A model generated the notes under the pieces. The model was not told the DNA's origin, ran no database searches, and saw only the letters and a program-made list of their open reading frames with translations. A DNA stretch of 64,000 nt from Arthrobacter globiformis (GTDB lineage Bacteria; Actinomycetota; Actinomycetes; Actinomycetales; Micrococcaceae): positions 2,046,001-2,110,000 of the forward strand of contig NZ_JAUSZX010000001.1 in NCBI RefSeq assembly GCF_030818015.1. Direction: 5' to 3'. This document shows, in pieces, positions 1 through 9,251 of this stretch. How positions within the stretch are numbered: position 1 is the stretch's first letter; each line of letters begins with the position of its first letter. The position numbers and the translations under genes were made by a program.

Positions 1-1241
1 GCTGGCTGCTTCCGGCGGCCCTGCCGGCCGTGCTCGCCGCCGCCCTGGTGAGCCTGGTGGCCGCGCCCGCCGCGGCGCTGCTTGCCGACCGGATGTCGGC
101 AAAGGCCGAGCAGCGTCTGCGCTCCGGGGTCCTCCGGCGGGTCGCCGCCGCGCTTGACGCCAGGGCGGAACTGCACGCGAATGGCGCGAAGCAGCCGGTT
201 CTGGGCGGCATCCGTGCGCTGGACCGGGACGCCACCGGCGCGGCACGGCGTTCGGCCTGGGCTGAAGGACTCGGCCAAGCCCTTACCGTGGCAGCGTGCG
301 GCGCGGGCGCCCTCTACAGCGCCGTGCTGGCGGCGCCGCAGGTGCTGTCCGGTTCCCTTCCGGCGACCACGGTCGGCGTCGTGGTCCTTCTGCAGTTGGC
401 GCTCGCGGAACCGTTCGGGGCCATGACGACGGCGGTCCGGCAGTTTCCGGCCCTGCGTGCGGTCCTGCGCCGCATCGGCGAGACGGGCGTCCTGCAGCCG
501 GGAGAATTCAGCGTTGATTGCAAGGACACCGGGCAGGCTTCCCGGCCGGTTTCCCGTGAGCTTGGGCAGCCGGGCGTTGAACTGGACGGGTTGTCGGCCG
601 CGTGGCCGGGGGGCGGTGTTGTCTTCAGTGGCCTGTCTGCCGTGGCTGAGCCAGGCCGCTGGCTGGCGGTGACCGGCCCGTCCGGCGCCGGCAAGTCCAC
701 GCTGCTGGCGGTGATGCTGGGATTTCTCCCTGCACGGGCAGGCCGCATCGCGGTGACGGGCACCGCGGCGTGGTGCCCTCAGGAGGCGCACCTCTTCGAC
801 TCCACCGTCCGCGGGAACCTGCTGCTCGGCAGCCAGCGGCAGGAGTCCGGCGCGGGGTCTGCGGAGGAGACCGAGCTGGCGATGCGGGAAGCGGTGGCCG
901 CGGTTGGACTGGCGCCCCTGCTGGCGCGCCTGGAAGACGGCCTGGATACCCGCATTGGCCCGGGTGGAGCGTTTCTCAGCGGTGGCGAGCGGCAGCGGCT
1001 GGCAGTGGCGCGCACCCTCATGACGCAGGCCAACGTGATCCTCCTGGACGAGCCCACAGCGCACCTCGACGCCGAATCCGGCCGGGCCCTGATCGCGGAT
1101 CTGCGTGCCGGACTTGCGTCGCGCACCGTGGTGCTGGTGACCCATAACCCGGCCGACATCAGCCCCGACGATGCACTCCTGGACCTTCGCCCCGAAAACC
1201 GGCTGGCCGCCTCCGCAGTGATGGCGTCCGGGCGGAATTAA
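1..1241 (+). CDS. cydC: Thiol reductant ABC exporter subunit CydC, C-terminal part (5' truncated by window)
   Basis: The reading frame is open from the first bases (codon phase at base 3), so the N-terminus lies outside the window. What remains is the end of an ABC transmembrane domain followed by one ATPase domain. Visible motifs are Walker A GPSGAGKST (nt about 676-702), a Q-loop CPQEAHLFDS, signature LSGGERQRLAVA, Walker B VILLDEP and an H-loop THNP. This fits CydC, half of the CydDC inner-membrane exporter of cysteine/glutathione-type thiols needed for cytochrome bd assembly; cydD would lie just upstream. It overlaps the 3' end of the convergent zinc-ribbon gene by 4 bases. Another fused or heterodimeric exporter is possible but less likely. 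Confidence 0.82.
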   Translation, partial: WLLPAALPAVLAAALVSLVAAPAAALLADRMSAKAEQRLRSGVLRRVAAALDARAELHANGAKQPVLGGIRALDRDATGAARRSAWAEGLGQALTVAACGAGALYSAVLAAPQVLSGSLPATTVGVVVLLQLALAEPFGAMTTAVRQFPALRAVLRRIGETGVLQPGEFSVDCKDTGQASRPVSRELGQPGVELDGLSAAWPGGGVVFSGLSAVAEPGRWLAVTGPSGAGKSTLLAVMLGFLPARAGRIAVTGTAAWCPQEAHLFDSTVRGNLLLGSQRQESGAGSAEETELAMREAVAAVGLAPLLARLEDGLDTRIGPGGAFLSGGERQRLAVARTLMTQANVILLDEPTAHLDAESGRALIADLRAGLASRTVVLVTHNPADISPDDALLDLRPENRLAASAVMASGRN

Positions 1242-1468
1242 CCCACCAGTGCCTGCTTCTGGCGGCCGTTGACCACTGACGAGGCGCCGCAGTTGGAGCA
1301 GGTGATCCGGTAGGAGCGTGAGGTCGTGAAGACCGGAATGAAGAACAGCGTGAACTTGGTGGCGCGCTCCTCAAGGTGCTGGTGGGCAAACACGCGGCAG
1401 TACTGACAGGTGGCCGACCGGCCGGGCAGCAGCTTCTGAATAGTCTTGAATCCGAAGAGTAGAAGCAT
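1238..1468 (-). CDS. Small zinc-ribbon protein
   Basis: A 76-residue protein with two CxxC pairs, CQYC near residue 21 and CSNC near residue 58, which together can bind one zinc as a zinc-ribbon knuckle. The segment between them is hydrophobic (FTLFFIPVF), as in the conserved actinobacterial zinc-ribbon domain proteins of this size. The ATG at 1468 is preceded by a GAAAGG-type ribosome site. It converges on cydC and overlaps its stop by 4 bases. Function is unknown; nothing in the sequence assigns a partner or substrate. Confidence 0.7.
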   Translation of the reverse strand: MLLLFGFKTIQKLLPGRSATCQYCRVFAHQHLEERATKFTLFFIPVFTTSRSYRITCSNCGASSVVNGRQKQALVG

Positions 1469-1621
1469 TCTGCGCCTTTCAGGAAACGCCGGCAGCTATT
1501 GCCCCAGCCCGGTGATCTCCCCAGCCTACGGCTTGCCGCCCCGCCGCGTCAGGAACAGCCGAGCAGCGTTCAGGAACAGCAGCGCCGCTCAAACATGATG
1601 GCGCGGCCAGTTCCCGGCGGC

Positions 1622-1627
1622 TAGCCT
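1622..1627 (+). promoter_or_regulatory. -10 element (TAGCCT) of a predicted leaderless start at 1635
   Basis: TAGCCT fits the actinobacterial TANNNT -10 and ends 7 bases before an ATG at 1635 that has no ribosome site. The ATG at 1635 opens a frame that ends at 1810 and is out of register with the GNAT coding frame that follows, which suggests the gene behind this promoter has lost its reading frame. Confidence 0.5.
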
Positions 1628-1726
1628 GTTTCCCATGACGCACAACGACGCCTCCGGCCTGCCCGCGGTCGGCTCCCGGGAGCTGCCCGCCGTCGACTTC
1701 CCGGAACTGCGGACCTGGAGCAAATC

Positions 1727-2611
1727 ATGGAGTCCAGAAACAACCCTGTGGGGCCAAACACAGTCCTCGGCCTGGACTCCGGCGGTGTTCCCAGGGCCTA
1801 CGCCCGCCTGACCAAAAACAAGGACGGGGCAAAAGCCCATGGATTCTGTGCCGTGGACCCGCAGTGGCAGCGCCGCGGCATCGGCTCCGCCCTCCTGTCC
1901 TGGCTGGAGGCGCGGACCAGACAGCGGTTCGCGGAGGATGCCAGTGCCGAGGACGCCGGCGCAGGTTCAGGCAGTGCAGGTTCAGGCGGTGCAGAGCCAG
2001 TACCGCGGCTGCGGATATTCGTCGAACAGAAGCAGCGGCACCAGTGCGCACTCCTGGAGGAGTCCGGGTACGGGGTGGTCCGGTACTACAACGAGATGCA
2101 CCGTCCGCTCTCGGCTCCGCCGCCCGAAGCACCACTGGACCACGGCCTGGAGCTGGTGCCGATGGAACCAGGGCTGAGCGAAGCCGTGCGCCTGGCGCAC
2201 AATCAGGTCTTCGCCGACCACTGGGGAAGCGAACCACGGGACGAGGAGTCATGGGGCTTCGTGGTCAACGACCCCCTGGCCCGGCCCGATCTCAGCGCCG
2301 TCGTGCTGGCGAGGAGCACGGGTGAGGTTGTTGGCTACCAGCTGGCCAGCCACGACCCGGACGCCGCCGCGACCCGCGGGTTCACCGAGGGCTATACGGA
2401 CCTGCTCGGTGTCCGCCGGGAATTCCGAGGTCGCGGCGTCGCGCAGGCACTCCTGGCCGATGCCATGCGGCGTTTCGCCGCCGCGGGCATGGACAAGGCG
2501 TCGCTGGATGTGGATTCCGAGAACCCCACCGGCGCCATGGCGCTCTACCGCAAGATGGGCTACGCCCCGGTTAACACAAGCCTGGCCTGGGACAAGGTCC
2601 TCCAGCTCTGA
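1727..2611 (+). CDS. Tandem-GNAT acetyltransferase, N-terminus probably truncated or frameshifted
   Basis: The readable frame (294 residues from ATG 1727) has two acetyl-CoA-binding GNAT motifs: QRRGIGSALLSWL near residue 47 and FRGRGVAQALLADAM near residue 230. This tandem arrangement is that of the MshD-like family, but most members are general two-domain N-acetyltransferases, so mycothiol synthase is not claimed. The first GNAT domain is too short: its N-terminal strands are missing. The predicted leaderless promoter points to ATG 1635, whose frame (MTHNDASGLP...) differs from the coding frame. The coding frame is also open upstream of 1727 and reads ADLEQIM, which looks like GNAT sequence. 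I infer an internal deletion with a frameshift; the gene may be a pseudogene or may be re-initiated at 1727. Confidence 0.62.
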   Translation: MESRNNPVGPNTVLGLDSGGVPRAYARLTKNKDGAKAHGFCAVDPQWQRRGIGSALLSWLEARTRQRFAEDASAEDAGAGSGSAGSGGAEPVPRLRIFVEQKQRHQCALLEESGYGVVRYYNEMHRPLSAPPPEAPLDHGLELVPMEPGLSEAVRLAHNQVFADHWGSEPRDEESWGFVVNDPLARPDLSAVVLARSTGEVVGYQLASHDPDAAATRGFTEGYTDLLGVRREFRGRGVAQALLADAMRRFAAAGMDKASLDVDSENPTGAMALYRKMGYAPVNTSLAWDKVLQL

Positions 2612-2639
2612 CGGACCTGGGTTAACTGTCCACCGCCGG

Positions 2640-3158
2640 CTAGCCGTCCACATCCGCCAGGTGATGGACGACGTCGTGCAGGAAATACTGCGCGAGCGTC
2701 AGGACGGTGAACTCGGAGCCGTTGCTGCGCAGCCCGGTCCGGTCCCACTGCGGCTCCTGCACGCTGGCAAAGGAGGCCGCCACCTGCTCGCCCTCCGCGG
2801 TGAGCTCGGCGCTCACCACGGCAGGGTCGGCGTTCGCATAATCGCTCTCCACCGCAGTCCGGTCCTGGTCCCAGTTCTCAAACCGGGCATTGTCCTCGGT
2901 GAGCATCAGGTTGAGGCGGCGGTCGAAGAGGTTGAACACATCCCTGACATGGCAGGCGTACTCCAGCGCGGACCAGGTGCTGTCGTCCGGCCGCTCGCTG
3001 GCGTCCGGGCGCCGGAGCACGGCCCGCCAGCGCGGCAGCATGTTTTCGACACTGCCAGGAACCGTGGACGGCGTCACGGTGGACGCGTCGAAGCCGCACT
3101 GGGTGCAGGGGCGGGACAGGACCCAGGTCCAGTCCTTTTCATCCGGGATGATAGGCAT
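2640..3158 (-). CDS. DinB-superfamily protein
   Basis: A 172-residue protein of the DinB/YfiT-like four-helix fold. It has a metal-site pattern of one His in CHVRDVF (near residue 69) and a C-terminal HDVVHH cluster (near 160-165), the usual three-His arrangement. Members are metal-dependent, often thiol (mycothiol or bacillithiol) transferases or maleylpyruvate-isomerase relatives; the substrate cannot be read here. ATG 3158 has no ribosome site but a TAGACT -10 ends exactly 6 bases upstream, so a leaderless mRNA is likely. It lies 9 bases downstream of parC on the same strand and may also be reached by read-through. Confidence 0.78.
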   Translation of the reverse strand: MPIIPDEKDWTWVLSRPCTQCGFDASTVTPSTVPGSVENMLPRWRAVLRRPDASERPDDSTWSALEYACHVRDVFNLFDRRLNLMLTEDNARFENWDQDRTAVESDYANADPAVVSAELTAEGEQVAASFASVQEPQWDRTGLRSNGSEFTVLTLAQYFLHDVVHHLADVDG

Positions 3159-3164
3159 GGCAGT

Positions 3165-3170
3165 AGTCTA
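3165..3170 (-). promoter_or_regulatory. Leaderless -10 element (TAGACT) for the DinB gene, overlapping the parC stop codon
   Basis: On the minus strand TAGACT is followed by 6 bases and then the DinB ATG. Its first three bases are the TAG stop codon of parC (3168-3170), so one triplet serves both as terminator of translation and as the conserved TA of the promoter. Confidence 0.6.
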
Positions 3171-5684
3171 GGCGGATTCCGGCCATGCCATGCTTGGGCC
3201 GATCACATCCACGGCCTGGGAGAGCGGAATGCCTGAACCGTCGCGCCGGCCGTGCTCCTGGGGCAGCGAGCGGGCCACCCCTGCCGACGACGACGCCTTC
3301 GCAGGGCCGTGCCCGGCCCACGCCAGCAGCAGCGTGTCCTCGCCCTTCAGGAACCGGTGCGCCCGGACCCCGGCGGTGGCGCGGCCCTTGGCCGGGTATT
3401 CGGCAAAGGCCGTCACCTTGGCGGCCCCAGGGGCGGTGCCCGGCAGGGCACCTTCCGTGCCGGAAATGGTGACGACGACGGCGGCCTCGTCGCCGGGGGC
3501 GACCGCACCGAAGAACACCACCTGGTCGCCGTCGGCGAGCTTGATGCCGGCCATGCCCCCGGCCGTCCTGCCCTGCGGGCGGACGACGGCGGCGCTAAAC
3601 CGCAGCAGCTGTGCCTGCCGCGTCAGGAACACCAGGTCGGCGTCGTCGGACCCTGCCGGTCCCACGCCTACCACGGTGTCCTTGTCCTTCAGGGTGATCA
3701 CTTCCCAGTCCTCGCGGTTCAGTGGGTAGTCCGGCTGCACCCGCTTCACGATGCCCTGCGCCGTGCCGAGCGCCAGCACCTCATCGAGCGGAGCGAAGGC
3801 CACGAGTGACTCACCCTTCAGAAGGGTGATGAAGTCCTTGGCCGGAACGCCGCCGGCCAGGTTCGGCAGGCCGGAGACCGGCGGGAGGACGGGCATGTCC
3901 ATGACCTGAACCCGCAGCATGCGCCCCTGGGAGGTGATTGCGGCGATCTCGCCCCGGGCCGACGTCTTGATCACCGAGCGGAACACGTCGTGCTTGGAGC
4001 GGGGTCCGGTCTCGGCCAGGCTGTCCTGGTTAGCGGTTCGGGCGATCTGGCCGGAGGCCGTGAGGATCGCCCAGCACGGGTCGTCCGCAATCTCGAGTGC
4101 CAGGGGAGCTGGCTTGCCCTTGACGCCTGCCTTGACCTCGACGCCGGCGGCGCTGGCCACCGTGGGGGACACGGCCTCGGACTCCAGGAGCACCGTACGC
4201 CGCGGCGTGCCATACTTCTCGGCGATCTCGCCGAGTTCGGAAGACACCAGGTCCCGCAGCAGCTGATCGGATTCGAGGATGGCCTCCAGTTCGGCGATCT
4301 CCTTGCGAAGCTCGTCCTGTTCCTTCTCCAGTTCGATCCTGCTGTACTTGGTCAGCTGGCGGAGCCGGAGCTCAAGGATGTAATTGGCCTGGATCTCGGA
4401 GAGGTCGTAGATGGACATCAGCCGTTCGCGGGCCGCGGAGGCCTCGTCCGAGGACCGGATGATCTGGATGACCTCGTCGATGTCCACGATGGCGATGAGC
4501 AGGCCCTCCACCAGGTGGAGGCGGTCCTTCTTCTTGCCAAGCCGGAACACCGTCCGGCGCCGCACCACCGAGATGCGGTGATCCACGTAGACGGTTAGCA
4601 GCTGCAGCAGACCCAGGGTCTGCGGCTGCCCCTCCACGAGGGTCACGTTGTTGATGCCGAAGGAATCCTCCATCGGCGAGTAGCGGTAGAGCTGCTGGAG
4701 AACGGCGTTGGGGTTGAAACCGTTCTTCAGCTCGATGACCAGCCGCAGGCCGTGCTTGCGGTCGGTCAGGTCCACGACGTCGCTGATGCCCGCCAGCTTC
4801 TTGCCGTTGACCGCGTCCTTGATCTTCTCGATCACCTTTTCCGGACCTACCATGTACGGCAGTTCGGTGACCACGAGGCCCGTCCGGCGGGCCGAGAGCT
4901 GCTCCACCTCCACCTTGGCGCGGGTCTTGAAGGAGCCGCGGCCCGTGGCGTAGGCGTCCCGGATGCCATCCAGGCCCACGATGCGCCCGCCGGTGGGCAG
5001 GTCGGGGCCGGGGACGAACCGCATGATGTCTTCCAGTGTGGCGTCCGGGTTCGCGATGAGGTGCCGGGCTGCGGAGATGACCTCGACGAGGTTGTGCGGC
5101 GCCATGTTCGTGGCCATGCCGACGGCGATGCCGGTGGTGCCATTGACCAGCAGGTTGGGGAACGCTGCGGGCAGGACCTCCGGCTGGGTGAGCTGGTTGT
5201 CGTAGTTGGGGACGAAGTCCACCACGTCTTCGTCGAGGTGGTCCGTCATGGTGAGTGCTGCCGCCGCCAGGCGGGCCTCGGTGTACCGCGGTGCCGCGGG
5301 ACCGTCGTCGAGCGAGCCGAAGTTTCCATGGCCGTCGATCAGGGGGAGCCGGAGCGAGAAGTCCTGGGCCATGCGCACCATGGCGTCGTAGATGGCGGTG
5401 TCGCCGTGCGGGTGGAGCTTGCCCATGACCTCACCCACCACCCGGGCGCTCTTGACGTGGCCCCGGTCCGGACGGAGGCCCATGTCGCTCATCATGTAGA
5501 GGATGCGTCGCTGGACGGGCTTGAGGCCGTCCCGGGCGTCGGGCAGGGCCCGGGAATAGATGACCGAGTACGCGTACTCCAGAAAGGAGCCTTCCATCTC
5601 GGAAGTCACGTCGATATCAACGATGTTTTCAGTGTAGTCCTGGACTGTTTCCCCTGCGGGGGTGCGTGTTTGGCGGCGTGCCAT
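3168..5684 (-). CDS. parC: DNA topoisomerase IV subunit A (type IIA topoisomerase A subunit)
   Basis: 838 residues, full length for a type IIA A subunit. The catalytic tyrosine is in APRYTEARL (near residue 135). The quinolone-determining stretch reads [10 protein letters not shown] (near residue 90), with Thr at the E. coli GyrA Ser83 position. The C-terminal half forms repeated beta-pinwheel blades (for example [19 protein letters not shown]). The GyrA box, canonical QRRGGKG, is absent; the nearest match, [10 protein letters not shown], is degenerate, which favours topoisomerase IV (decatenation) over gyrase. No parE/gyrB partner is in the window. It is transcribed divergently from the acetyltransferase gene across 56 bases that contain overlapping palindromes. 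A second gyrA-like paralogue remains an alternative name. Confidence 0.85.
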   Translation of the reverse strand: MARRQTRTPAGETVQDYTENIVDIDVTSEMEGSFLEYAYSVIYSRALPDARDGLKPVQRRILYMMSDMGLRPDRGHVKSARVVGEVMGKLHPHGDTAIYDAMVRMAQDFSLRLPLIDGHGNFGSLDDGPAAPRYTEARLAAAALTMTDHLDEDVVDFVPNYDNQLTQPEVLPAAFPNLLVNGTTGIAVGMATNMAPHNLVEVISAARHLIANPDATLEDIMRFVPGPDLPTGGRIVGLDGIRDAYATGRGSFKTRAKVEVEQLSARRTGLVVTELPYMVGPEKVIEKIKDAVNGKKLAGISDVVDLTDRKHGLRLVIELKNGFNPNAVLQQLYRYSPMEDSFGINNVTLVEGQPQTLGLLQLLTVYVDHRISVVRRRTVFRLGKKKDRLHLVEGLLIAIVDIDEVIQIIRSSDEASAARERLMSIYDLSEIQANYILELRLRQLTKYSRIELEKEQDELRKEIAELEAILESDQLLRDLVSSELGEIAEKYGTPRRTVLLESEAVSPTVASAAGVEVKAGVKGKPAPLALEIADDPCWAILTASGQIARTANQDSLAETGPRSKHDVFRSVIKTSARGEIAAITSQGRMLRVQVMDMPVLPPVSGLPNLAGGVPAKDFITLLKGESLVAFAPLDEVLALGTAQGIVKRVQPDYPLNREDWEVITLKDKDTVVGVGPAGSDDADLVFLTRQAQLLRFSAAVVRPQGRTAGGMAGIKLADGDQVVFFGAVAPGDEAAVVVTISGTEGALPGTAPGAAKVTAFAEYPAKGRATAGVRAHRFLKGEDTLLLAWAGHGPAKASSSAGVARSLPQEHGRRDGSGIPLSQAVDVIGPSMAWPESA

Positions 5685-5723
5685 GGGGCTGGTGGATCCT
5701 TTTTGGGGTGCACTTCGGGAGGT

Positions 5724-5741
5724 TTAGCTAGGCTAAGCCTA
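5724..5741 (+). promoter_or_regulatory. Leaderless -10 (TAGGCT, 5729-5734) inside overlapping palindromes
   Basis: TAGGCT ends 6 bases before ATG 5741 and no ribosome site is present, so the downstream gene is predicted to be leaderless. The -10 is embedded in two overlapping perfect inverted repeats: TTAGC-TAG-GCTAA (5724-5736) and TAGGCT-A-AGCCTA (5729-5741), the second reaching the A of the start codon. A repressor bound here would cover both promoter and start. It lies between divergent parC and the acetyltransferase gene. Confidence 0.5.
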
Positions 5742-8431
5742 TGGTGGATCAGCCCGGGGACGGCGAATATCCGGAATATTGGGAGGCCGATGTCGTTCTG
5801 AGGGACGGCGGCACAGCGCATTTGCGCCCCATCCACCCCACCGACGCGGACGCCGTTCAGACCTTCCACACGCGGCAGTCGCAGGATTCCATCTACATGC
5901 GGTTCTTCGCCTTCAAGGAGCGGCTCTCCAGCCGCGAGCTCAAGCGTTTCACCGAGGTGGACTACCGGGACCGGGTGGCCTTCGTGATCACCATCGGCGG
6001 GGACATCATCGGCATCGGCCGGTACGACCGGCTTGACGACCCCGCGGAGGCCGAGGTGGCCTTCAACATCGCCGACGCGCACCAGGGCCGGGGCATCGGC
6101 TCGATCCTGCTGGAGCACCTCGCGGCGGCGGCCCGCGAAAACGGGATCCGCCGGTTCAGTGCCGAGGTCCTGCCCGAGAACCGCAAGATGCTCATGGTCT
6201 TCTCCGACGCCGGCTACGACGTCAAACGCCACTTCGACGACGGAGTGGTGAGCCTTGAGTTCAACATCGACCCCACGGACAAATCGCGCGCCGTGATGGA
6301 AGCCCGGGAGCACCGCGCGGAGGCGAGAAGCGTGCAGGACCTGCTGGCACCGTCGTCGGTGGCGGTGATCGGTGCGAGCCGCAGGTGGGGAACAGTGGGG
6401 TACCAGCTCCTGGAACACATCATCGAAGGCGGCTTTACCGGTCCCGTCTACGCCATCAACCCCGAAGCCTTTGAACTGGCCGGCATGCTGTCCTTCGGCA
6501 AGCTCTCCGAGGTGCCCGGGCCGGTGCAGCTGGCCATCGTGGCGGTACCCTATGAGGAAGTCCCCAAGGTGGTGGATGAGTGCGCGGCCGCCGGCGTGAA
6601 GGGGGTCCTGGTGGCCTCCGCGGGATTCACCGAGGACGGGGAGCGGGGCCTCGCCCGGCAGCGGGAGCTGGTGCGGCAGGCGCGGGCCAACGGGATGCGG
6701 GTCATCGGACCGGCCTCGCTCGGCATCGTGAATACCAACTCCGCGGTGTCGCTGAACGCCTCCATGGCACCAAGCCTGGCCCGCGGCGGCGGCCTGGGGC
6801 TGTTCAGCCAGTCCGCGGCGATCGGGGTGGCGCTGTACGCGGCGTCCAGCCGGCGCCGCGCCGGCATCTCCACTTTCCTGTCGGCCGGAAACCGGGCCGA
6901 TGTGTCCGGCAACGACATGATGCAGTTTTGGGAGGACGACGCCGACACCACCGCCGTAGGCCTGTATCTGGAGTCGATCGGCAACCCGCGCAAATTCTCC
7001 CGCATCGCCCGGCGGCTCGCGCGGACCAAGCCGGTGATCGTGGCCAAGTCCACTTCCATGGGGCTGCAGCTGCCGCCCGGACATGCCGTCCGCACCACCC
7101 AGGCTCCCGCTGATGCGCTGGACTCGATGATGCGCCAGTCCGGCGTGATCCGCGTGGAGACCATCGAACAGCTCATGGACGTGGCGCAGATCGTGTCCGC
7201 CCAGCCGATCCCCAAGGGGGCCGGGGTGGCGGTCTTCAGCAACTCCGGGGCACTGGGGAAAGTGGTGGCGGACAGCGCCGCGTCCCACGGCCTGGGCGTC
7301 GAGGAGCTCGTGACGGAGTTGGACCTGGACGCCGGCATGTCCCGTGCCCTGCCGGCCCTGCGTGAGCGGCTCCGCGAAGTGCTCGCCAAAGAGGCAATCC
7401 ACGCGGCCGTGGTTGCCTTCCTTCCTGCCCGCGGGTTGACCGTGGAGAAGATTGCCGCGGCGCTCGCAGAAGCCTCCGCGGAGGCCGGAAAGCCGGTGGT
7501 GGCAGCCTTCACCGGCATCCTCGATCCGTCGGTGTACGTCGAAGGCATGGTGGGGGAGGACTCCGGCGCGGCGCCGGTGCCGTGCTACTCGAATCCCGGG
7601 GCCGCCGTTGCCGCCCTCTCCGCCGTGGTGCGGTATGCCGAGTGGGCGGAGCGGGACCAGGGCCTCTTTGTGGATCCTGACGGGTGCGATCCCGACGCGG
7701 CCCACGCCGACCTCGAGCAGCTGCTGGCCGATGTCCGCGGCGAGCAGCTCAAGCAACTTGAGCCAGCAGACGCCGCCCGTCTGCTGGGGCATTACGGGAT
7801 CAGGGTGATGCGCTCGGAAGGCTTCGACACGGAGGATGAAGCCGTGGCGGCGGCCGGCAGGCTCGGCTGGCCCGTGGCACTGAAGACCACCGATCCCACG
7901 CTGCGCCACCGCCTTGACCTGGGCGGGGTGCGGCTGGATATCCAGGACGCGGACTCCCTCCGGCTGAACATCATCCAGATGCGCCGGGCGCTGGAGCCTT
8001 ACGGCTCGGCGTCGCTGGAGGTCCAGACCATGGCCCCGGTGGGCCAGGCCTGCACCCTGCGCGCCATCGAGGACCCCCTGCTGGGGCCCGTGGTGTCCTT
8101 CGGGCTGGCCGGCGACGCCGTCAACCTGCTGGACGACTGGGCGCACCGGGCGCCGCCGCTGTCCACCGCCGACCTCCGCGACCTGATCCGGAGCCCCCGC
8201 GCGTCCCGGAAGCTGTTCGGCTACCAGGGCCTTCCCGCCGTCGATGTTTCCGCCCTGGAGGAGGTGGCCGCGCGGCTGGCACGGCTCAAGGATGCGCACC
8301 CGGAGATAGCCCTGGTGGAATTCAACCCGGTCTTGGCCACGCCGCAGGGGGCGTTCATCCTGGCTGCCGACGTGCGGATCGGCAACGCGGCCCAGCGCAC
8401 CGACAGCGCACGGCGGGCGATGCGGAGCTAG
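5741..8431 (+). CDS. GNAT acetyltransferase fused to ADP-forming acyl-CoA synthetase-like domains (Pat-type)
   Basis: 896 residues. The N-terminus (about 20-190) is a GNAT domain with acetyl-CoA motif HQGRGIGSILLEHL. It is followed by a CoA-binding Rossmann domain (VAVIGASRRWGT, near 208), a succinyl-CoA-ligase-like region, and a C-terminal ATP-grasp domain (from about 670, with ALKTTDP and LVEFNPVL). This is the architecture of protein lysine acetyltransferases of the Pat/PatZ kind, with the GNAT at the N-terminus. The synthetase half may be catalytically inactive and serve in regulation, as in other Pat enzymes. The likely role is acetylation of acyl-CoA synthetases and other metabolic enzymes; targets cannot be read. 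ATG 5741 is set by the leaderless promoter. Confidence 0.83.
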   Translation: MVDQPGDGEYPEYWEADVVLRDGGTAHLRPIHPTDADAVQTFHTRQSQDSIYMRFFAFKERLSSRELKRFTEVDYRDRVAFVITIGGDIIGIGRYDRLDDPAEAEVAFNIADAHQGRGIGSILLEHLAAAARENGIRRFSAEVLPENRKMLMVFSDAGYDVKRHFDDGVVSLEFNIDPTDKSRAVMEAREHRAEARSVQDLLAPSSVAVIGASRRWGTVGYQLLEHIIEGGFTGPVYAINPEAFELAGMLSFGKLSEVPGPVQLAIVAVPYEEVPKVVDECAAAGVKGVLVASAGFTEDGERGLARQRELVRQARANGMRVIGPASLGIVNTNSAVSLNASMAPSLARGGGLGLFSQSAAIGVALYAASSRRRAGISTFLSAGNRADVSGNDMMQFWEDDADTTAVGLYLESIGNPRKFSRIARRLARTKPVIVAKSTSMGLQLPPGHAVRTTQAPADALDSMMRQSGVIRVETIEQLMDVAQIVSAQPIPKGAGVAVFSNSGALGKVVADSAASHGLGVEELVTELDLDAGMSRALPALRERLREVLAKEAIHAAVVAFLPARGLTVEKIAAALAEASAEAGKPVVAAFTGILDPSVYVEGMVGEDSGAAPVPCYSNPGAAVAALSAVVRYAEWAERDQGLFVDPDGCDPDAAHADLEQLLADVRGEQLKQLEPADAARLLGHYGIRVMRSEGFDTEDEAVAAAGRLGWPVALKTTDPTLRHRLDLGGVRLDIQDADSLRLNIIQMRRALEPYGSASLEVQTMAPVGQACTLRAIEDPLLGPVVSFGLAGDAVNLLDDWAHRAPPLSTADLRDLIRSPRASRKLFGYQGLPAVDVSALEEVAARLARLKDAHPEIALVEFNPVLATPQGAFILAADVRIGNAAQRTDSARRAMRS

Positions 8432-8509
8432 ACGGCAGGGGCAGCTGCAGGGCAGGCGGAGCTGGCCTCCTGGTTAGCATGTGCCACACCGATCTGTGAA
8501 AATGGGGAA

Positions 8510-9250
8510 ATGAGCTCCCAGCCTCCCACCTCGAAGCCTCAAGCGCCCGACCACAGCCCGCAGGCTTTCCAGCACGGCTCACATAATCACAGTGTGCAGG
8601 GCCAGAGCCTCGATGGCGCCCTGCAGCAGGCCGGCTTTTACCCGCTGCTGGTGGCCGACGTGGTGGATGACGCCCTGGGCGGCCGGGACTGCCTCGCACA
8701 CCTGGTCCACCTCGAAACGCACTTCGACCGTGCCGAGGTCCGCCGGCACATCACCGTCCTGGTCCTCACCGAGGACATGCTGGTGATCACGCACGTGGAC
8801 GACCAGCAGCTCGACGAGGCGGGCGAACAGATCGTGGCGCAGATTTCCACGGAATCCGTCCCGGTGGCGCAGATCCGCTCGGTGGTCCTGAGCTACATGT
8901 ACGCCCAGCCCCAGAACTACAAGCCTTCGGACCCCGTCCGCGAGGTCACCCTGTCCATCGCCTGGTCCGGCGGCCAGCGCCTGGACGTGGGTCCGGCCAG
9001 CTGCGGCGACCCGCAGTGCGAGGCCGACCACGGCTACAGCGGCACCATCGCCCAGGAAGACATCGTCCTGCGCATCAGCGCCGAAGCGGACGGCCTGCAG
9101 GCGGTCCAGGATGCCAAGCTTTTTGCCCGTGCCCTGCGAGCGGTGAACACCGGATCCCCCGCCCCGGTGCGGCATGCGCCGTCCGCGACCCACCCGCGTC
9201 CCCGCATGGGGGTTTTTGCCAACCGGCTCAGCCGCGGGCACAAGCGCTGA
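8510..9250 (+). CDS. DUF5998 family protein
   Basis: A 246-residue soluble protein with a His-rich low-complexity head (about 1-35) and a compact conserved region (QAGFYPLLVADVVDDAL through ARALRAVN, about 43-220). It contains a CGDPQCEADHGY segment near residue 165 that could bind metal. I recognise it as the actinobacterial DUF5998 family, which is characteristically next to an alkaline-phosphatase-superfamily gene and thymidine kinase, as here. Start ATG 8510 has a weak GGGG preceding it. It ends 1 base before the next gene, so the two are surely co-transcribed. No function is known. Confidence 0.7.
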   Translation: MSSQPPTSKPQAPDHSPQAFQHGSHNHSVQGQSLDGALQQAGFYPLLVADVVDDALGGRDCLAHLVHLETHFDRAEVRRHITVLVLTEDMLVITHVDDQQLDEAGEQIVAQISTESVPVAQIRSVVLSYMYAQPQNYKPSDPVREVTLSIAWSGGQRLDVGPASCGDPQCEADHGYSGTIAQEDIVLRISAEADGLQAVQDAKLFARALRAVNTGSPAPVRHAPSATHPRPRMGVFANRLSRGHKR

Positions 9251-9251
9251 G

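Noticed and set aside
5606..8299. 897-codon minus-strand ORF opposite the Pat-type acetyltransferase
   Set aside because: It mirrors a recognisable protein, has low-complexity His/Gly/Arg composition and no domain; long antisense frames are expected at this GC content.
9174..9251. Upstream in-frame start for the phosphodiesterase
   Set aside because: It would overlap DUF5998 by 77 bases with a non-conserved head; ATG 9252 is directly after the stop.
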